A stretch of DNA of 64,000 nucleotides, taken from the NCBI GenBank assembly GCA_037176705.1, contig JBAWUJ010000053.1, positions 682,001-746,000 of the forward strand. Reading direction: 5' to 3'. Below are positions 1 to 13,050 of the stretch, piece by piece. The notes below the pieces were generated by a model. That model had not been told where the DNA came from, did not search any database, and was given only the letters and a program-made list of their open reading frames with translations. The DNA comes from Molossus alvarezi. Taxonomy: Eukaryota > Chordata > Mammalia > Chiroptera > Molossidae. The translations under genes and the position numbers were made by a program. Positions within the stretch are counted from its first letter, which is position 1. Each line of letters opens with the position of its first letter.

Positions 1-2461
1 CAAATCCAGCAATACCTCATACACATTACTCACCTTGACTTACTGGGTTACATTCCAGGCACTCAAGGATGGTACAATATGTGCAAATCAATAAATGTGA
101 TACATCGCATAAACAAAACAAAAGATAAACACCATATGATCATATCAATATATGCGAAAAAAGCATTCGACAAAATCCTGCACCCATTTCGGATAAACAC
201 GCTCAGCGATGTGGGAATAGAGGGGCCACATCGCAATATAATACAGGCGACATATGAAAAACACAGCCAACAACATACACAATGGGCGAAAACAAAAAGC
301 AGTCCCCTTAAGAATGAGAACAAGACAGGGATGCCCACTTTTGCCACTCTTATTTAACATAGAACAAGACGTCTTAGACACTGCAATTACACATGAAGAA
401 AAAATAAAAGGGATCCCAACTGGAAAGGAGCAAGTGAAACTGTCATTATATGCAGAGGACATAATATGGTACATAAAAAGCCCTAAAGACTCCATCAAAA
501 ATCTACATTAATTTAATACTGGAATATGGCAATGTGGCAGGACACAAAATTAATGTCAAGAAATTGATGGCATTTTTATACACCAAAGATTAAATCACAG
601 AAAGAGAAACTAAAAAATCAACTTCATTTACCATCACAGCACAAAAAATTAAAATACCTAGGAATAAACTTAACCGAAGAAGTAAAGGACTTCTTCACAG
701 ATAACTACAGGACAGTGAATTCAGAAGTGGAGGAAGATATAAAAAAGTGAGAGCATATACCCTTCTCATGTATTGGAAGAATTAACACCATTAAAATGTC
801 CATACTAAGCAAAGAAATCTACACATTCAATGCAATCCCCACCAAAATACCAACGACTTATGTCACAGACCTAGAACAAACACTCCAAAAGTGTATATAA
901 AACTAAAAAAGACCCCTAGTAGCCACAGAAATCTGGAAAAAGACAACAGGGCATGAGGGACCACATGACCAGATTTCAGGTTATACCACAAAGCCACTGT
1001 AATATAAATAAGCCTGGTACTGGCACAGGAACATGCAGATAGGTCAATGGAACAAAAAGAAGACAGAACCCAGAAATTGACCCAAGACAATATATTCAAT
1101 TATTATTTGACAATGTTGGCAACAACATATAGTGGAGTCAAGACACTCTCTTCAATAAATGGTGTTGGAAAAATTGGACAGCTACTTCCAAATAAAAACC
1201 ACAAAAAAATAAAGCCAGACCACGACTTTACACCATACATGAGAATAAACTCGAAATGGATTAAATACTTAAATGCAACTCGTGAATCTATTCAAATTCT
1301 AGAAGAAAGTGCAGGACCCAAATACCACACATAGCCAGCAGATTTTCATTGATATAACACCTGAATCAACAGACACATACACACCAAAATGAATAAATAA
1401 ATAAATAAATAAGTAAATAAGTAAATAAACACGTGACACTACTTGAAACTGAAAAGCTTCTGCACCGCTAAAGAAAGAACCATCAAAACGCAACAGAATC
1501 GTGATATCTGGAAGACCAAATTCGCCGATGATGAATCAGAGAAGGGTTAATTTCCTAAATATGGAGTGCTTATAAAACTCAACCATAGGAAAACAAAGAA
1601 CCCAATTAAAAAACGGGCAGAGGAACTAAACACACACCGCTCGAAACAGGACATACAAATGGTAAGAGACATATGAAGAAATGCACAAAATCACTAATCA
1701 TCAGAGAGATGCAAATTAAAACAATAAGGAGATATTACCACACACCTGTCAGAATGGCCGCCATCACCAAATCTTCAAACTGCAAGTCTTGGCGAGGGGT
1801 GGGCACAGAGGACTCCAGTACACTGCTGGTGGGAATGCAGACTGGTGCAGCCACTATGGAAAACAACATGGTGTTACCTCAAAAACTTAAACACTGAACT
1901 TTCATTTGACCCAGGGATCCCACTTCTAGGAAATACACACTAAGAAGCCTGAAACACCCATCAGAAAGAATATATGTATCCCTAGGTTTGTAGGAGCACT
2001 ATTTACAATAGCTAAGATCTGGACACAGCCCAAGTGTCCATCAGTAGACGAATGGTTAAAAAAGAGGTGGTACATATACACAATGGAGTACTATGCACAT
2101 GTAAGAAAGAAAGATCTCTTAACCTTTGAGACTACACTGAGGGGCCTGGACAGTATTATCCTAAGCAAAACATGCCAAACACAGAGAGACAAGTATCATA
2201 TTATCTCACTTATCTGTGGAATATAATGAACATAACAGTCTGAGGAATGGGGTAGTCCCAGAAACGTGGAAGTGGGGCACAGACAGACAATCTCCAGAAT
2301 AGGGGGTGGTATGGGAGAGATAAACCACAGAACTTATATGCATGTATTAAGGAACAATGCACATGGACAACAAAGCTGGGGCCAGGGCAGGGAGGGTGGG
2401 GGAGGGGGGAAATCAATTGGGGGAGGAGAAACAGCTGTAACAAAAATGAATTAATTAACTA
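1..2461 (+). mobile_element. LINE-1 remnant, ORF2 RT to 3' end (copy 1)
   Basis: Degenerate L1 ORF2 cut by the left window edge. Reading-frame pieces show RT-domain text (AKKAFDKI near 160; the catalytic YADD appears as YAED near 451), then the ORF2 C-terminal region and a short 3' UTR ending in a G-rich run (2383-2430) and A-rich tail. Many frameshifts and stops, including TGA at 748-750 where L1 normally has Trp. Dead copy; it shares disabling changes with the next element. Confidence 0.9.
1389..1432 (+). repeat. AAAT-type simple repeat inside L1
   Basis: Runs of AAATAAATA and GTAAATAA lie inside the ORF2 C-terminal part of copy 1. The second copy has only a short imperfect equivalent near 4580, so the tract expanded after the copies separated. 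Confidence 0.7.
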
Positions 2462-5425
2462 ATAAAATATATAAACAGTCTAAAATGAAAAATAAAATAA
2501 ATGATGAATCGGTTCACAAGGAGATCAAGAAAAAATTAAAAACTTCATGGAAACCAATGAAAGTGAACACACAACAACACAAAATCAATAGGATTCAGTG
2601 ACTATAGTCCTGATAGGAAAGTTTATACCCCACATGTGTACCTCAGGAAACAAGAGTTTCTCATTGATTATCTCACATCAGAAGTTAAAAATCTAGAAAG
2701 AAAATGAAACAAACCAACCAACAAACAAACAAACAAAACCTCAAACTAAGCAGTGGGAAAGGAATAGCAAAGAACACAGCAGAAATAGGTAACATGGGGA
2801 CTAAAAATGACTCAAAAGATGAACAAATGGACGAATTTCTGGAATTACATAACTCCCAGGACTGAAGGGGAAAGAGATAGAAAACTTGAACAGACCAAAC
2901 ACAGCTAAAAAAATTGAAGATATAATCAAAATCTCTCAGCAAACAAAAGCCCGGGCTCGGATGGCTTCACGAGGGAGTTTTACTGAACTTTAATGGAACT
3001 AACACCCATACTTCTCAAACTATTTCAATGAATCCACCAAGAAGAAACACTTCCAAACACACTTTCTGAGGCCCGCATAATCCTGTTTCTCAAACCACAT
3101 GAAACACTATAAACTAAGGAAAACTACAGGCCCATATCCCTCATTGGCACCGATGCCAAAATTCTTAACAAAATGTTAGCAAATCAAATCCAGCAATACA
3201 TCAAAGACATCATTCATCTTGACCAAGTGGGTTACATTCCGGCACTCAAGGAAGGTACAATATGTGCAAATCAATAAAAGTGATACATCGCATAAACAAA
3301 ATAAAAGATAAAAACCATATGATCATATCAATATATGCGAAAAAAGCATTCGACAAAATCCTGAACCCATTTCGGATAAAAACGCTCAGCGATGTGGGAA
3401 TAGAGGGGACACATCGCAATATAATACAGGCCACATATGGAAAACACAGCCAACAACATACTCAGTGGGCGAAAACCAAAAGCAGTCCCCTAAAGAATGA
3501 GAACAAGACAGGGATGCCCACTTTTGCCACTCTTATTTAACATAGAACCGAACGTCTTAGACACTGCAATTACACATGAAGAAAAAATATAAGGGATCCC
3601 AACTGGAAAGGAGCAAGTGAAACTCTCATTATATGCAGATGACATAATATGGTACATAGAAAACCCTACAGACTCCATCAAAAATCTACATTAATTTAAT
3701 AATTGAATGTGGCAATGTGGCAGGACTCAAAATTAATGTCAAGAAACCGATGGCATATTTATACACCAAAGATGAAATCACAGAAAGAGAAACTAAAAAA
3801 TCAATTTCATTTACCATCACAGCACAAAACATTAAAATACCTAGGAATAAACTTCACCAAACAAGTAAAGGACTTCTTCACAGATAACTACAGGTCATTG
3901 AAATCAGAAGTGGAGGAAGATATAAAAAAGTGAGAGCATATACCCTTTTCATGTATTGGAAAAATTAACATCATTAAAATGTCCATACTACCCAAAGCAA
4001 TCTACACATTCAATGCAATCCTCACCAAAATACCAACGACTTATGTCACAGACCTAGAACAAACACTCCAAAAGTGTATATAAAACTAAAAAAGACCCCT
4101 AGTAGCCACAGAAATCTTGAAAAAGACGAACAAAGCAGGAGGGTTCACATGACCTGATTACAGGTTATACCACAAATCCACTGTAATAAAAACAAGCCTG
4201 GTACTGGCACAGGAATAGGCAGATAGGTCAAAGGAACAGAATAGAGAGCCCAGAAATTTATTCAAGACACTATATTAAATTATCATTTGACAATGTTGGC
4301 AACGGCATACAGTGGAGTCAAGACAGTCTCTTCAATAAATGGTGTTGAAAAAATTAGACAGCTACTTGCAAATTAAAACCAAAAAAATAATAATAATAAA
4401 GCCAGACCACGACGTTACACCATACATGAGAATAAACTTGAAATGGATAAAATACTTATATGTAACTTATGAATCCATACAAATTCTAGAATAAAGTGCA
4501 GGACACAAAATTTCAGACATAGGTAGCAGAATTTTCACAGATATTACACCTAAAGCAACAGACACGTACACACCAAGGTAAATAAAAAAATAAGTTAACA
4601 AACACATGACAGTACCTCAAACTAAAAAGTTTGTGCATAGCTAAAGAAAGAACCATCAAAACGGAAAGGGTTCATACAATCTGAAATACCAATATTGCTG
4701 ATGATGAATTAGAAAAGGGTTGATTTCCAAAATATGGAGTGCTTATAAAACTCAGCTATAGGAAAACACAGAACTCAATTAAAACATGGGCAGAGGAACT
4801 AAACAGACACCTCTCCAAACTGGACATACAAATGGTAAGAGACACTAATCACCAGAGAGATTCAAATTAAAACAATACTGAGAAATCACCACACACCTGT
4901 GAGAATGGCTGCCATCAACAAATCATCAAACTGCAAGTCTTGGCTCAGATGCGGAGAAAGGGGACTCCAGTACCCTGCTGGTGGGAATGCAGACTGGTGC
5001 AGCCACTATGGAAAACAATATGGTGTTACCTCAAAAACTTAAAAATTAAACCTGCATTTGACCCAGTGATCTCACTTCTAGTAATATACCCGAAGAAGCC
5101 TGAAACACTCATCAGAAAGAATATATGTAAACCCAGGTTTGTAGCAGCACTATTTACAACATCAAATATCTGGAGACAGCCCAAGTATTCATCAGTAGAC
5201 GAATGGATAAAAAAAGATGTGGTACATATACACGAAGGAGTGTTATGAAGATTTAAGAAAGAAACATCTCTTATCCTTTGAAACTACACAGAGTGACCTG
5301 GAAAGTATTATCCTAAGCAAAACATGTGAAACAGAGAAAGAAAAGTATCATATGATCTCACTTTTTTTTGGAGTATAATGAACATAACAGTGAGGAATGT
5401 GGTAGTCCCCGAAAAGTGGAATCCC
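2462..5425 (+). mobile_element. LINE-1 remnant, mid-ORF2 to 3' region (copy 2)
   Basis: L1 ORF2 beginning in the region before RT (near 2530-3180), with an RT domain that keeps YADD (near 3635), then the C-terminal region. It aligns to copy 1 at a constant offset of 3183 bases through the RT region (TGA at 3931-3933 pairs with 748-750). Indels reduce the offset to about 3152 by 4963. The element stops abruptly at about 5425 without the G-rich 3' end, where the HAL1-like element begins. Confidence 0.9.
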
Positions 5426-7190
5426 AGGGACAGCAGCATTCTTAGCTGTGATGAGAGCACTTGAGGCATAGAGACCAAGCCCTCCACAAAGCAGAGAGCA
5501 GGAAGAGAGTGCTAAAATAGCCACAGCCACTAACCTGGGAGCCAGGGCACAGAGAGGGCAGACTGGGTTTGAACTCTGTGGGGACACCTGGGATCTGGAG
5601 GGCAATAAGAGTTTTTGCTGAGTTTTGGTCAAAAAGGTTGGTGGTCAGTGTGCTCCTTCTGGAAGCTGTGGAAAAAAGCAGCAGCACCCCTCCTCGGAGA
5701 TTCAGACTTTCCCTGGTGAGACAAAGAAATGCAAATTGAGGTTCATTAATAACCAGCATCTATCCCAGCTTCTGGAAATGCTCTTATGCAGAGCACCAGG
5801 GCTACATTCCAAGGCATTGATTAACCGAGACTACCTCCCACCAGGAAAAAAACCTAGAGGATAACTGAATCTGTCCTGGGCTTGCAAATCTACCCAGGTA
5901 AGTAAGACTTGACAGTGGTGTTTAATGTGGGCCTACCCTGGCTCATGCAAACACAGTAGAAGGAACCACAAACAGAAGAACACCAACATCCATAGGGAAA
6001 ATTTGTCAGGCTCCAAAACTCACTCAGTTAGCCAAATGATGAAACAAACAAACATATCCCAAAAGAACGAAGAAGAGAACTCTCTCCAACATGAGGTCAA
6101 TGAAATATATATAGCTAAGCAAATTATCAGAGGTCGAATTCAGAGCCAAAATCTTGAGGCAGCACAATAGCATGAGTAAGGACATTAGCACCATGAGTAA
6201 TGCTATAGAAACAATGCAAACCAACCAGGTGGAAATGAAGAATGATACAGCAGAAATTGAGAACACACTGCAAGGAATAATCAGCACAGTGGACGAAGCT
6301 CAGGACCAGATCAGTGAATTAGAAGACAGGGAAGAAACAATATCAACCAATCATGAAATAAAAATGAAAACACAATTAAAAAACAGGAAGACAGCTTAAG
6401 ACAACTGTGGGACAACTGGAAATGGATTGACATTCGCATCATAGGAGTCCCCAAAGAGGTAGAAAATGGGCAAGGGTTATAGAATAAATTTGAAGAAATA
6501 CTGACAGAAAACATTCCTATCTTGGTGAAGAAGGAGGCATTTAATTTCAAGAAGCACAGAGAGCTCCAAATAAGAAGAACCCAAATAGTCCCACACCAAG
6601 ACACACACTAATTAAAATGACAAAAAATTAAAGACAAAAAGAGAGAATCATAAAGGCAGCAAAAGATAAGCAACAGCTTACCTACAAAGGAAACCCCCAA
6701 AGGCTCTCAGCTGACTTCTCAACAGAAACACTACATACAGGTCAGAAGGGAGTGGCATGAAGTAATCAAGGTCATGAAGAACAAGGATCTGAATCCAGGG
6801 CTACTCTATCCAGCAAGGCTATCATTCAAAATAGGTCAAATAAAAAGCTTTGCAGACCAAAAAAAAAAAAAAAAGACTAAGGAAATATATTAACACCACA
6901 CCATCACTGCAAGATATGGTAAAAGGACAGCTGTAATTAATAGAAGAAATGGGAAGAAAAATAGAACCATACAAACAAAAATGGCAATAAATAAGTACAT
7001 ATGAATTATCACCTTAAATGTACATGGTTTGAATGCTCTGATAGAAAGACGTAGAGTAGATGACATGGAAATTGATAAAACAAAGCTGGGGATGGGGCAG
7101 GGAGGGAAAGGAGAGGAGGGTGTCAATGGGGGAAAATGAGAAACATCTGTAACAGAAACAAATCAATAAATAAAAAATTTAAAAAATAAA
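5426..7190 (+). mobile_element. HAL1-like element: L1 leader + ORF1 + short 3' UTR
   Basis: A non-coding leader (5426-6035) precedes a broken L1 ORF1 whose likely start is ATG 6036. The coiled-coil part reads QVEMKNDTAEIENTLQ and ISELEDREETIS (6220-6345). The C-terminal part (LRQLWDNWKWIDIRIIGVPKE, 6396-6460 in shifted frames) is the typical ORF1 RNA-binding region, ending near 6870 in an A17 run. The first codons of ORF2 (IITLNVNGLNAL-like, near 7005-7045) then jump at about 7085 directly into the L1 3' UTR G-rich run and A-rich tail. Nearly all of ORF2 is absent. ORF1 is disrupted by a stop at 6168-6170 and frameshifts, so it is not functional. It could be a true HAL1 subfamily member or an internally deleted or spliced L1. 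Confidence 0.8.
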
Positions 7191-9480
7191 GACAAATAGA
7201 AAGCTGCCACTTTGAAAAATATTCAATGATACAAAGAACTGATTCTTTGAAAAGATAAACAAGATTGATCAACTCTTAGCCAGACTCACCAAGAAACAAA
7301 AAGGGAGTACCCAATAAACAAAATCAGAAACGTAAGAGAAGTAACAACTGATACCACAGAAATACAGAAGATCATTAAAACATACAACAAAAAAGTATAT
7401 GCCAATAAATTGGATGATCTAGGCAAAATCAACAAATTTCTATAAACAGAGTCTGCCAAAGCTGACCCGGGAAGAGACAGAAAACTTGAACAGACCAAGA
7501 ACAACTAAGGAAATTGAAGATATAATCAAGAAAATCCTAGCAAGCCAAACCCCAGGCATAGATGGCTTCATCGGGAGTTTTATCAAACATTCAAAGATCT
7601 AACACCCATTCTCCTCAAACTATTCTAAAAAAATTCCAAGAAGACGAAAGGCTTCCAAACTCACTGTATGAATCCAGCATAATATAAATTCCAAAACCAG
7701 ATAGAGACACTACAAAGAAAGACAAACTACAGGCCAATATCCCTGATGAACACAGATGCCAAAATCCTTAACAAAATCTCAGCAAATTGAATCCAGCAAT
7801 ACATCAAAAAAATTATTCATCATGACCAAGGGGGATACATTCCAGGGAAGCAAGGATGGCACAATATTTCCACATTAATAAATGTGACACAACACAAACA
7901 AAATAAAAGATTATACCCATAAGATCATATCAATAGATGCTAAAAAAGCATTCGACAAAATCCAGCAGAGACCTAGAACAAAAGTTTACATGGAATGAAA
8001 AAAGACCCCTAAATGCCACAGTAATTTTCAAAATAAAGAACAAAGTAGGAGGGATCATAATACCAGGTATCAGATTATACTACAAAGCCACTGTAATCAA
8101 AATACCCTGGTACTGGCCCAAGAACAGGCATATAGATCAATGGAACACAACGGAGAACCCATAAATTGACCCAAATCATTATCCTCAATTAATGTTGGAC
8201 AAGATGGCAAGAGCATACAGTGGAGTAAAAACAGCCTCTTCAATAAACGGTGCTGGGAAAATTGGACAGTTACTTGGAAAGAAATGAAACTAGACCACCA
8301 ACATACACAATACACAGGAATAGGCTCAAGATGGATAAATGGCTTACATGTGACTTGTGAATTTATAAAAATTCTAGAAGAAAATATAGGCAACAAAATT
8401 TCAGACATCACAAGAAGCAGAATTTTCATGGCTACAATGCCTAAGGCAAGGGAAACAAAGAGAAAAAATGAACACATGGGACTAAAAAGCTTCTGCACAG
8501 CAAAAGAAACAAGCATCAATGTGGAAAGGGAACCCGGTATATGAAAGAGCATAACTGCCTACAATACATCAGAAAAAAGGTTAATTTACACTTTGTATAG
8601 CATCCTCATACATCTCAACAAAAACAAGACAAGGAATCCATTTTAAGAATGGGCAGAGGACCTAACTAAAAATTCTCTCAAGAGGACATACAAATGGCCA
8701 AGAGACATATGAAAAAATGCTCAACGTCACTAATCATCAGAGAGATGCAAATTAAAACAACTATGAGGTATCACCTCACACCTGTCAGAATGGCCGCCAT
8801 CAACAAATCATCAAACAACAAGTGCTGACCAGGATGTGGAGAACAGGGCACACTAGCACACTGCTGGTGGCAATGCAGACTGGTAGAGCCACTATGGACA
8901 ACACTATGGTCTTTCCTCAAAAAATTAAAAATCGAACTGCCATTTCACCCAGTGATCCCTCTTCCAGCATTATATCCTAAGAAGCCTGAAACACCAATCA
9001 GAAAAAATATATGTGCCCCTATGTTCATAGCAGCACTATTTACAATTACTGAGACCTGGAAACAGCCCAAGTGTCCATCAATAAATGAGTGGATTAAAAA
9101 GCGGTGGTACATATACACAATGTAGTACTATGCAGCTGTAAGAAAGATCTCCTATCCTTTGAGACAACATAGAGGAACCTAGACAATATTATCCAAAGTG
9201 AAACAATTCAATCATAGAAAGAGAGATATCACATGATCTAACTTATCTTTGCAATATAATGAACAAAACTACCTGATGAACAAAACAGACCCAGAGACAT
9301 GGAAGTAGGGTAAAGGCTGACAAACCTCAGGAGAAGGGGGCGGGATAAACCACAGAACTCATATGCAGGTTCCACAACAATGCTTGGGGGTGGGGGACTG
9401 GGAGGAGGGTGTCAATGGGGAACAAAGGAGAAATATTTGTAACAACAACAACAAAATTAGATATAAAGAATAATAAAGTT
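7191..9480 (+). mobile_element. LINE-1 ORF2 remnant with RT core deleted
   Basis: L1 ORF2 from the region before RT (7260-7560) to RT motif AKKAFDKIQ (7940-7966). It then joins at about 7966-7970 directly to the post-RT text [16 protein letters not shown]. Comparison with copy 1 (positions 183 to 867) shows about 690 bp missing, including the YADD catalytic core. The C-terminal region and 3' UTR follow, with the G-rich run near 9384-9420 and an A-rich tail. Confidence 0.88.
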
Positions 9481-9661
9481 CCACAGTACTGGCACAAAAA
9501 ATTGTCATGGGAATAAAGTGTAGCATAGGGAATACAGTCAATAATATCAGAATGATTATTTCTGGTGCAAGATGGGTATATAAACAACTAATCACTTTGA
9601 CGTACACCTTAAACTAACATAGTATTTTATGTCAACAGTAATTTAAACAAATAAAAATAAA
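9481..9661 (+). mobile_element. Older L1 3'-end fragment
   Basis: Resembles the common mammalian L1 3' tail: a GTACACCTTAAACTAA segment, TATGTCAACAGTAATTTAAA, then AATAAAAATAAAG. A related tail recurs at 61975-62102, which supports the assignment. Confidence 0.65.
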
Positions 9662-10320
9662 GAATCACACACACCCCCCGCACACAGGAGACCACATGAA
9701 AATCCGGGCTGTCAGCCTGGGGGTCGCTGACAACCGGGCTCCAGGGCTGTGTTCTGAGAGGCCCAGCTGCAGGGCCCATAACTAGGGCTCTGCACCCTCT
9801 CCCTCCGGCGCCAGGACAGGGGACCCCAGGGCTCACGCCACACTCGACCGTGGGCCCGGACTCCAGTGGAGGGTGGAGGGGCGGCGGCAGGGCGAGGTCC
9901 GTCTTTCCCTGGGGTGCCCATTCCAGCTTCCTGCCCCAGCACCTGTTCCCCCCAAGCCCTCACCACCACTGGTCCTGAACCCACCCCACTTACCTGGTTC
10001 CGACCCCAGCCTCGGCCTCGATGCAGCCTCCACTGCCAGAGGAAGGTAGGACGACGGTGTCTCCAGGAGTCTCACCAAGAACAAAATGGCGGCTCCTCGC
10101 GCCAAGATGGCGTCCACGCAGAAGGCGTGGCCTGTGGACAAGCATGGGGCAGGGGGCGGGGCCAGGAGATGGGTCTGCAGAAGTACCTGTCTGTGGGCTG
10201 TGCACATGGCCAACCCAGAGAGGTGCAGCTCCATCCTGCTGGAGACTGGGGAGTTGGGCTGACTAAGCCTCTGGGCCCCAGGAATGCTGCCAGGCATGTG
10301 TGGATGACAGATATGTAGGC
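9662..10320. promoter_or_regulatory. CpG-rich block with YY1/Sp1-like motifs
   Basis: About 650 bp of GC- and CpG-rich sequence set between AT-rich L1 copies. It contains AAAATGGCGGCTCC (10084) and CAAGATGGCGTCC (10102), both close to YY1 sites, and an Sp1-like GGGGGCGGGGCC (10154). Open frames exist on both strands (up to about 160 codons) but look like GC-rich by-products. It may be an intragenic CpG-island promoter, or a GC-rich retroelement leader. I do not recognise a family. Confidence 0.5.
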
Positions 10321-10855
10321 TCAAGTTTTTTTGTTTTTTTTTATTAATTTTTTTGAGAAATTCTACCTGCCTTCTGTAGATGCTTCATACTCTCTCAGGT
10401 CTACCTCAAAATGAGTTTTTGGAAATGTCCTCAAAAATTTTCTTTCTCTTACAACGCTTCTCCCATCTAAGCTCATGTATAACTATATATAGCATTCCCA
10501 AAATTATCAATTTCATACAGAGACTATTTCACACACAGGGTCAAATGGCAGCTCAATTTTAAAATTTTGAGGAAACACCACATAGTTTTCCATAGTGGCT
10601 GCACCGGTCTGCATTCCCACCAGCAGTGTACTAGAGTGCCTTTTCTCAACACCCTCGTCAGCACTTGTTTTTTGATAATTTATTGATGGCAGCCATTCTG
10701 GTAGATGTGAGGTGATACCTCATAGTTATTTTAATTTGCACCTCTCTGATGATTAGTGACATTGAACATTTTTTCATACATCTTTTGGCCATTTGTATGT
10801 CTTGATTGGAGAAGTGTCTATTTAAATCCTCTGGCTATTTTTTTCCTCTCTTTTT
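10321..10855 (-). mobile_element. LINE-1 remnant, ORF2 C-terminal end
   Basis: T-rich run at 10327-10352 (antisense of an A tail), an unclear AT-rich stretch to about 10530, then antisense L1 ORF2 C-terminal sequence. Shared landmarks with other copies include TCTGCATTCCCACCAGCAG (10608) and GGTGATACCTCATAGTT (10711). The normal 3' UTR is missing, so it is internally rearranged. Confidence 0.75.
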
Positions 10856-13050
10856 TTCCCCTTAATTAATTAATTTTTTTTTTCTTACAGATGTTTCTCC
10901 TTTTTCCCCCACTGATTCCCCCTTCTGGCTCCCTCCCTGCCCTGTATCCAGCTTTGTTGATGATGTTTATTTTTCATGCATACATGCAAATAAGATCTGT
11001 GGTTTATCTCTCCCCCACCACACCCTCTTCTGGCGATTATCTGTCTGTACCCCACTTCCATGTCTCTGCGTCTACCCCATTCCTCAGACTGTTATGTTTA
11101 TTAAATTCCACAAATAAGTGAGATCATATAAAACTTGTCTTTCTCTGTTTGGCTTGTTTACTTAAGATAATACTTTTCAAGTCCCTCCATGTATCTCAAA
11201 GGATAAGAGATCTCTCTTTATTATACCTGCTTAGTACTCCATTTTATATATGTACCACTGCTTTTTTATTCATGAGTCTACTAATGGGCATTTGGGTTGT
11301 TTCTAGATCTAGGCTATTGTAAATAATGCTGCTACAATCTTCGTGGTACACATTTTCTTTCTGATTGGCTATTCAGCCTTATTAGGGTATATTTTAAGAA
11401 GTGGGTTCACTAGGTTAAATGGAAGTTCAATTTTAATTTTTTGAGGTAACACCATGTTGTTTTCCATAGTGGTTGCACCAGTCTGCATTCCCACCAGCAG
11501 TGTACTAGAGTCCCCTTTCCTTCACACCCTCCCCAACACTTATTGTTTGATGAATTGTTAATAGCGGCCATTCTGACGGATCTGAGATGATACCTCATTG
11601 TTGTTTTAATTTGCATTTCTCTAATGATTAATTCTATGCATTTCTTCATATGTCTCTTAGCCATCTGTAACTCCTGTTTGCAGAGGTGTCTATTTGGTTT
11701 CTCTGTCCATTTTTTTTAAGTGGGTTGTTTGGTTTCCTTTTGTTCAGTTGTATGAGCACTCTGCATATATTGGTAATTAACCCCTTATCTGATGTATCAT
11801 TGGCAATTATGCTCTCCCATACAGTGGATTGCCTTTCCAATTTGATGATTGTATCTTTTGCGGTTTAGAAGCTTTTGAGTTTGATGTAGTCCCATGTGTC
11901 CATTTTCTTCTTTGTTTCTGTTGCCTTTGGTGATGTATCAGTGAAAACTCTGCTGCATATGAGGTCTGAAATTTTGTTGCCTACAGTTTCTTCTAGGATT
12001 TTTATGGATTCATGAGTCATCATTTAAGTCTTTTATCCATTTGGAGTTTGTTCTTGTGTATGGTTTAAGGTGAAGTGTAATTTCTTTTTTTTTTTCTTTT
12101 TTTGCATGTAGCTGTCCAATTTTCCCAACACCATTTATTAAAGAGGCTGTCTTTACTTCACTGTATGCTCTTGCCACCTTTGTCAAATATTAATTGAGCG
12201 TATTGCCTTGGGTCCATTTCTGGGTTCTCTGTTCTGTTCTACTTGTCTATATACCTGTTCTTGTGCCAGTACCAGGCTGGTTTGCTTACAGAGGCTTTGT
12301 AGTATAACCTGAAATCTGGTAATGTGATCCCTCCAAATTAGTTCTTCTTTTTCAAGATTGCTGTGACTATTCAAGGTCTTTTTTGGTTGGTTCCATGTGA
12401 ACTTTTGAAGTATTCTAGTTCTGTGAAGTATGTCATTGTTATTTTTATGGGGATTGCACTGAATCTATAGATTCCTTTGAGTAGTATGGACATTTTAATT
12501 ATGTTAATTCTTCCAATCCATGACCAAGATATGTGCTTCCACTTTTTGATACCTTCCTCTATTTCTTTTTTCAATGTCCTGTAGTTTTCTGCGAATAGGT
12601 CGTTTATTTTTTTGGTTAAATTGCTAGGTATACTAATTTTTTTTTTGCTGCAATGGTTAATGGGATTTGTTTTTTTTAAGTTTCCCTTTATGTGAGTTCA
12701 TCATGGGTGTATAAAAATGCAATCAATTTCTTGACATTAATTTTGTATCCTGCTACGTTACCAAATACATTTATTAAGTCTAGTAAATTTTTGATGGAGT
12801 CTTTGGGGTTTTCTACACATAGTATCATGTCATCTGCAAATAGTGACAGTTGTACCTTTTTTTTTTTTTTCCAATTTTGATCCCTTTTATTTTTTCTTCC
12901 TGTCTGATTGCTGTGTCTAAGGCTTCTAGTACAATGTTAAATAATAGTGGCAAAAGTAGGTATCCTTGTCTTGTTCCTGTCCTTAAGGGAAATGATTTTA
13001 ATTTTTTCCCATTGAGTGTGATGTTGACTGTTGGTCTTTTATATATGGCA
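10856..13050 (-). mobile_element. LINE-1, 5'-truncated, ORF2 RT to 3' UTR
   Basis: Poly-T (antisense A tail) near 10870, G-rich 3' UTR in antisense (10900-10945), then ORF2. The minus strand reads [20 protein letters not shown] (13003-12944), a clear L1 RT block, and keeps the Trp codon (KKWKH) that is a stop in the first two copies. Less decayed than its neighbours. Its 5' end in the RT domain abuts the minisatellite exactly at about 13050. Confidence 0.9.

Noticed and set aside
6036..6870. Functional L1 ORF1 gene
   Set aside because: A stop at 6168-6170 and several frameshifts break it. It is a retroelement remnant.
9833..10324. Open frames of about 150 and 163 codons on both strands of the CpG-rich block
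   Set aside because: Overlapping frames on opposite strands are expected in GC-rich DNA with few stops. No domain, signal peptide or splice support was seen.
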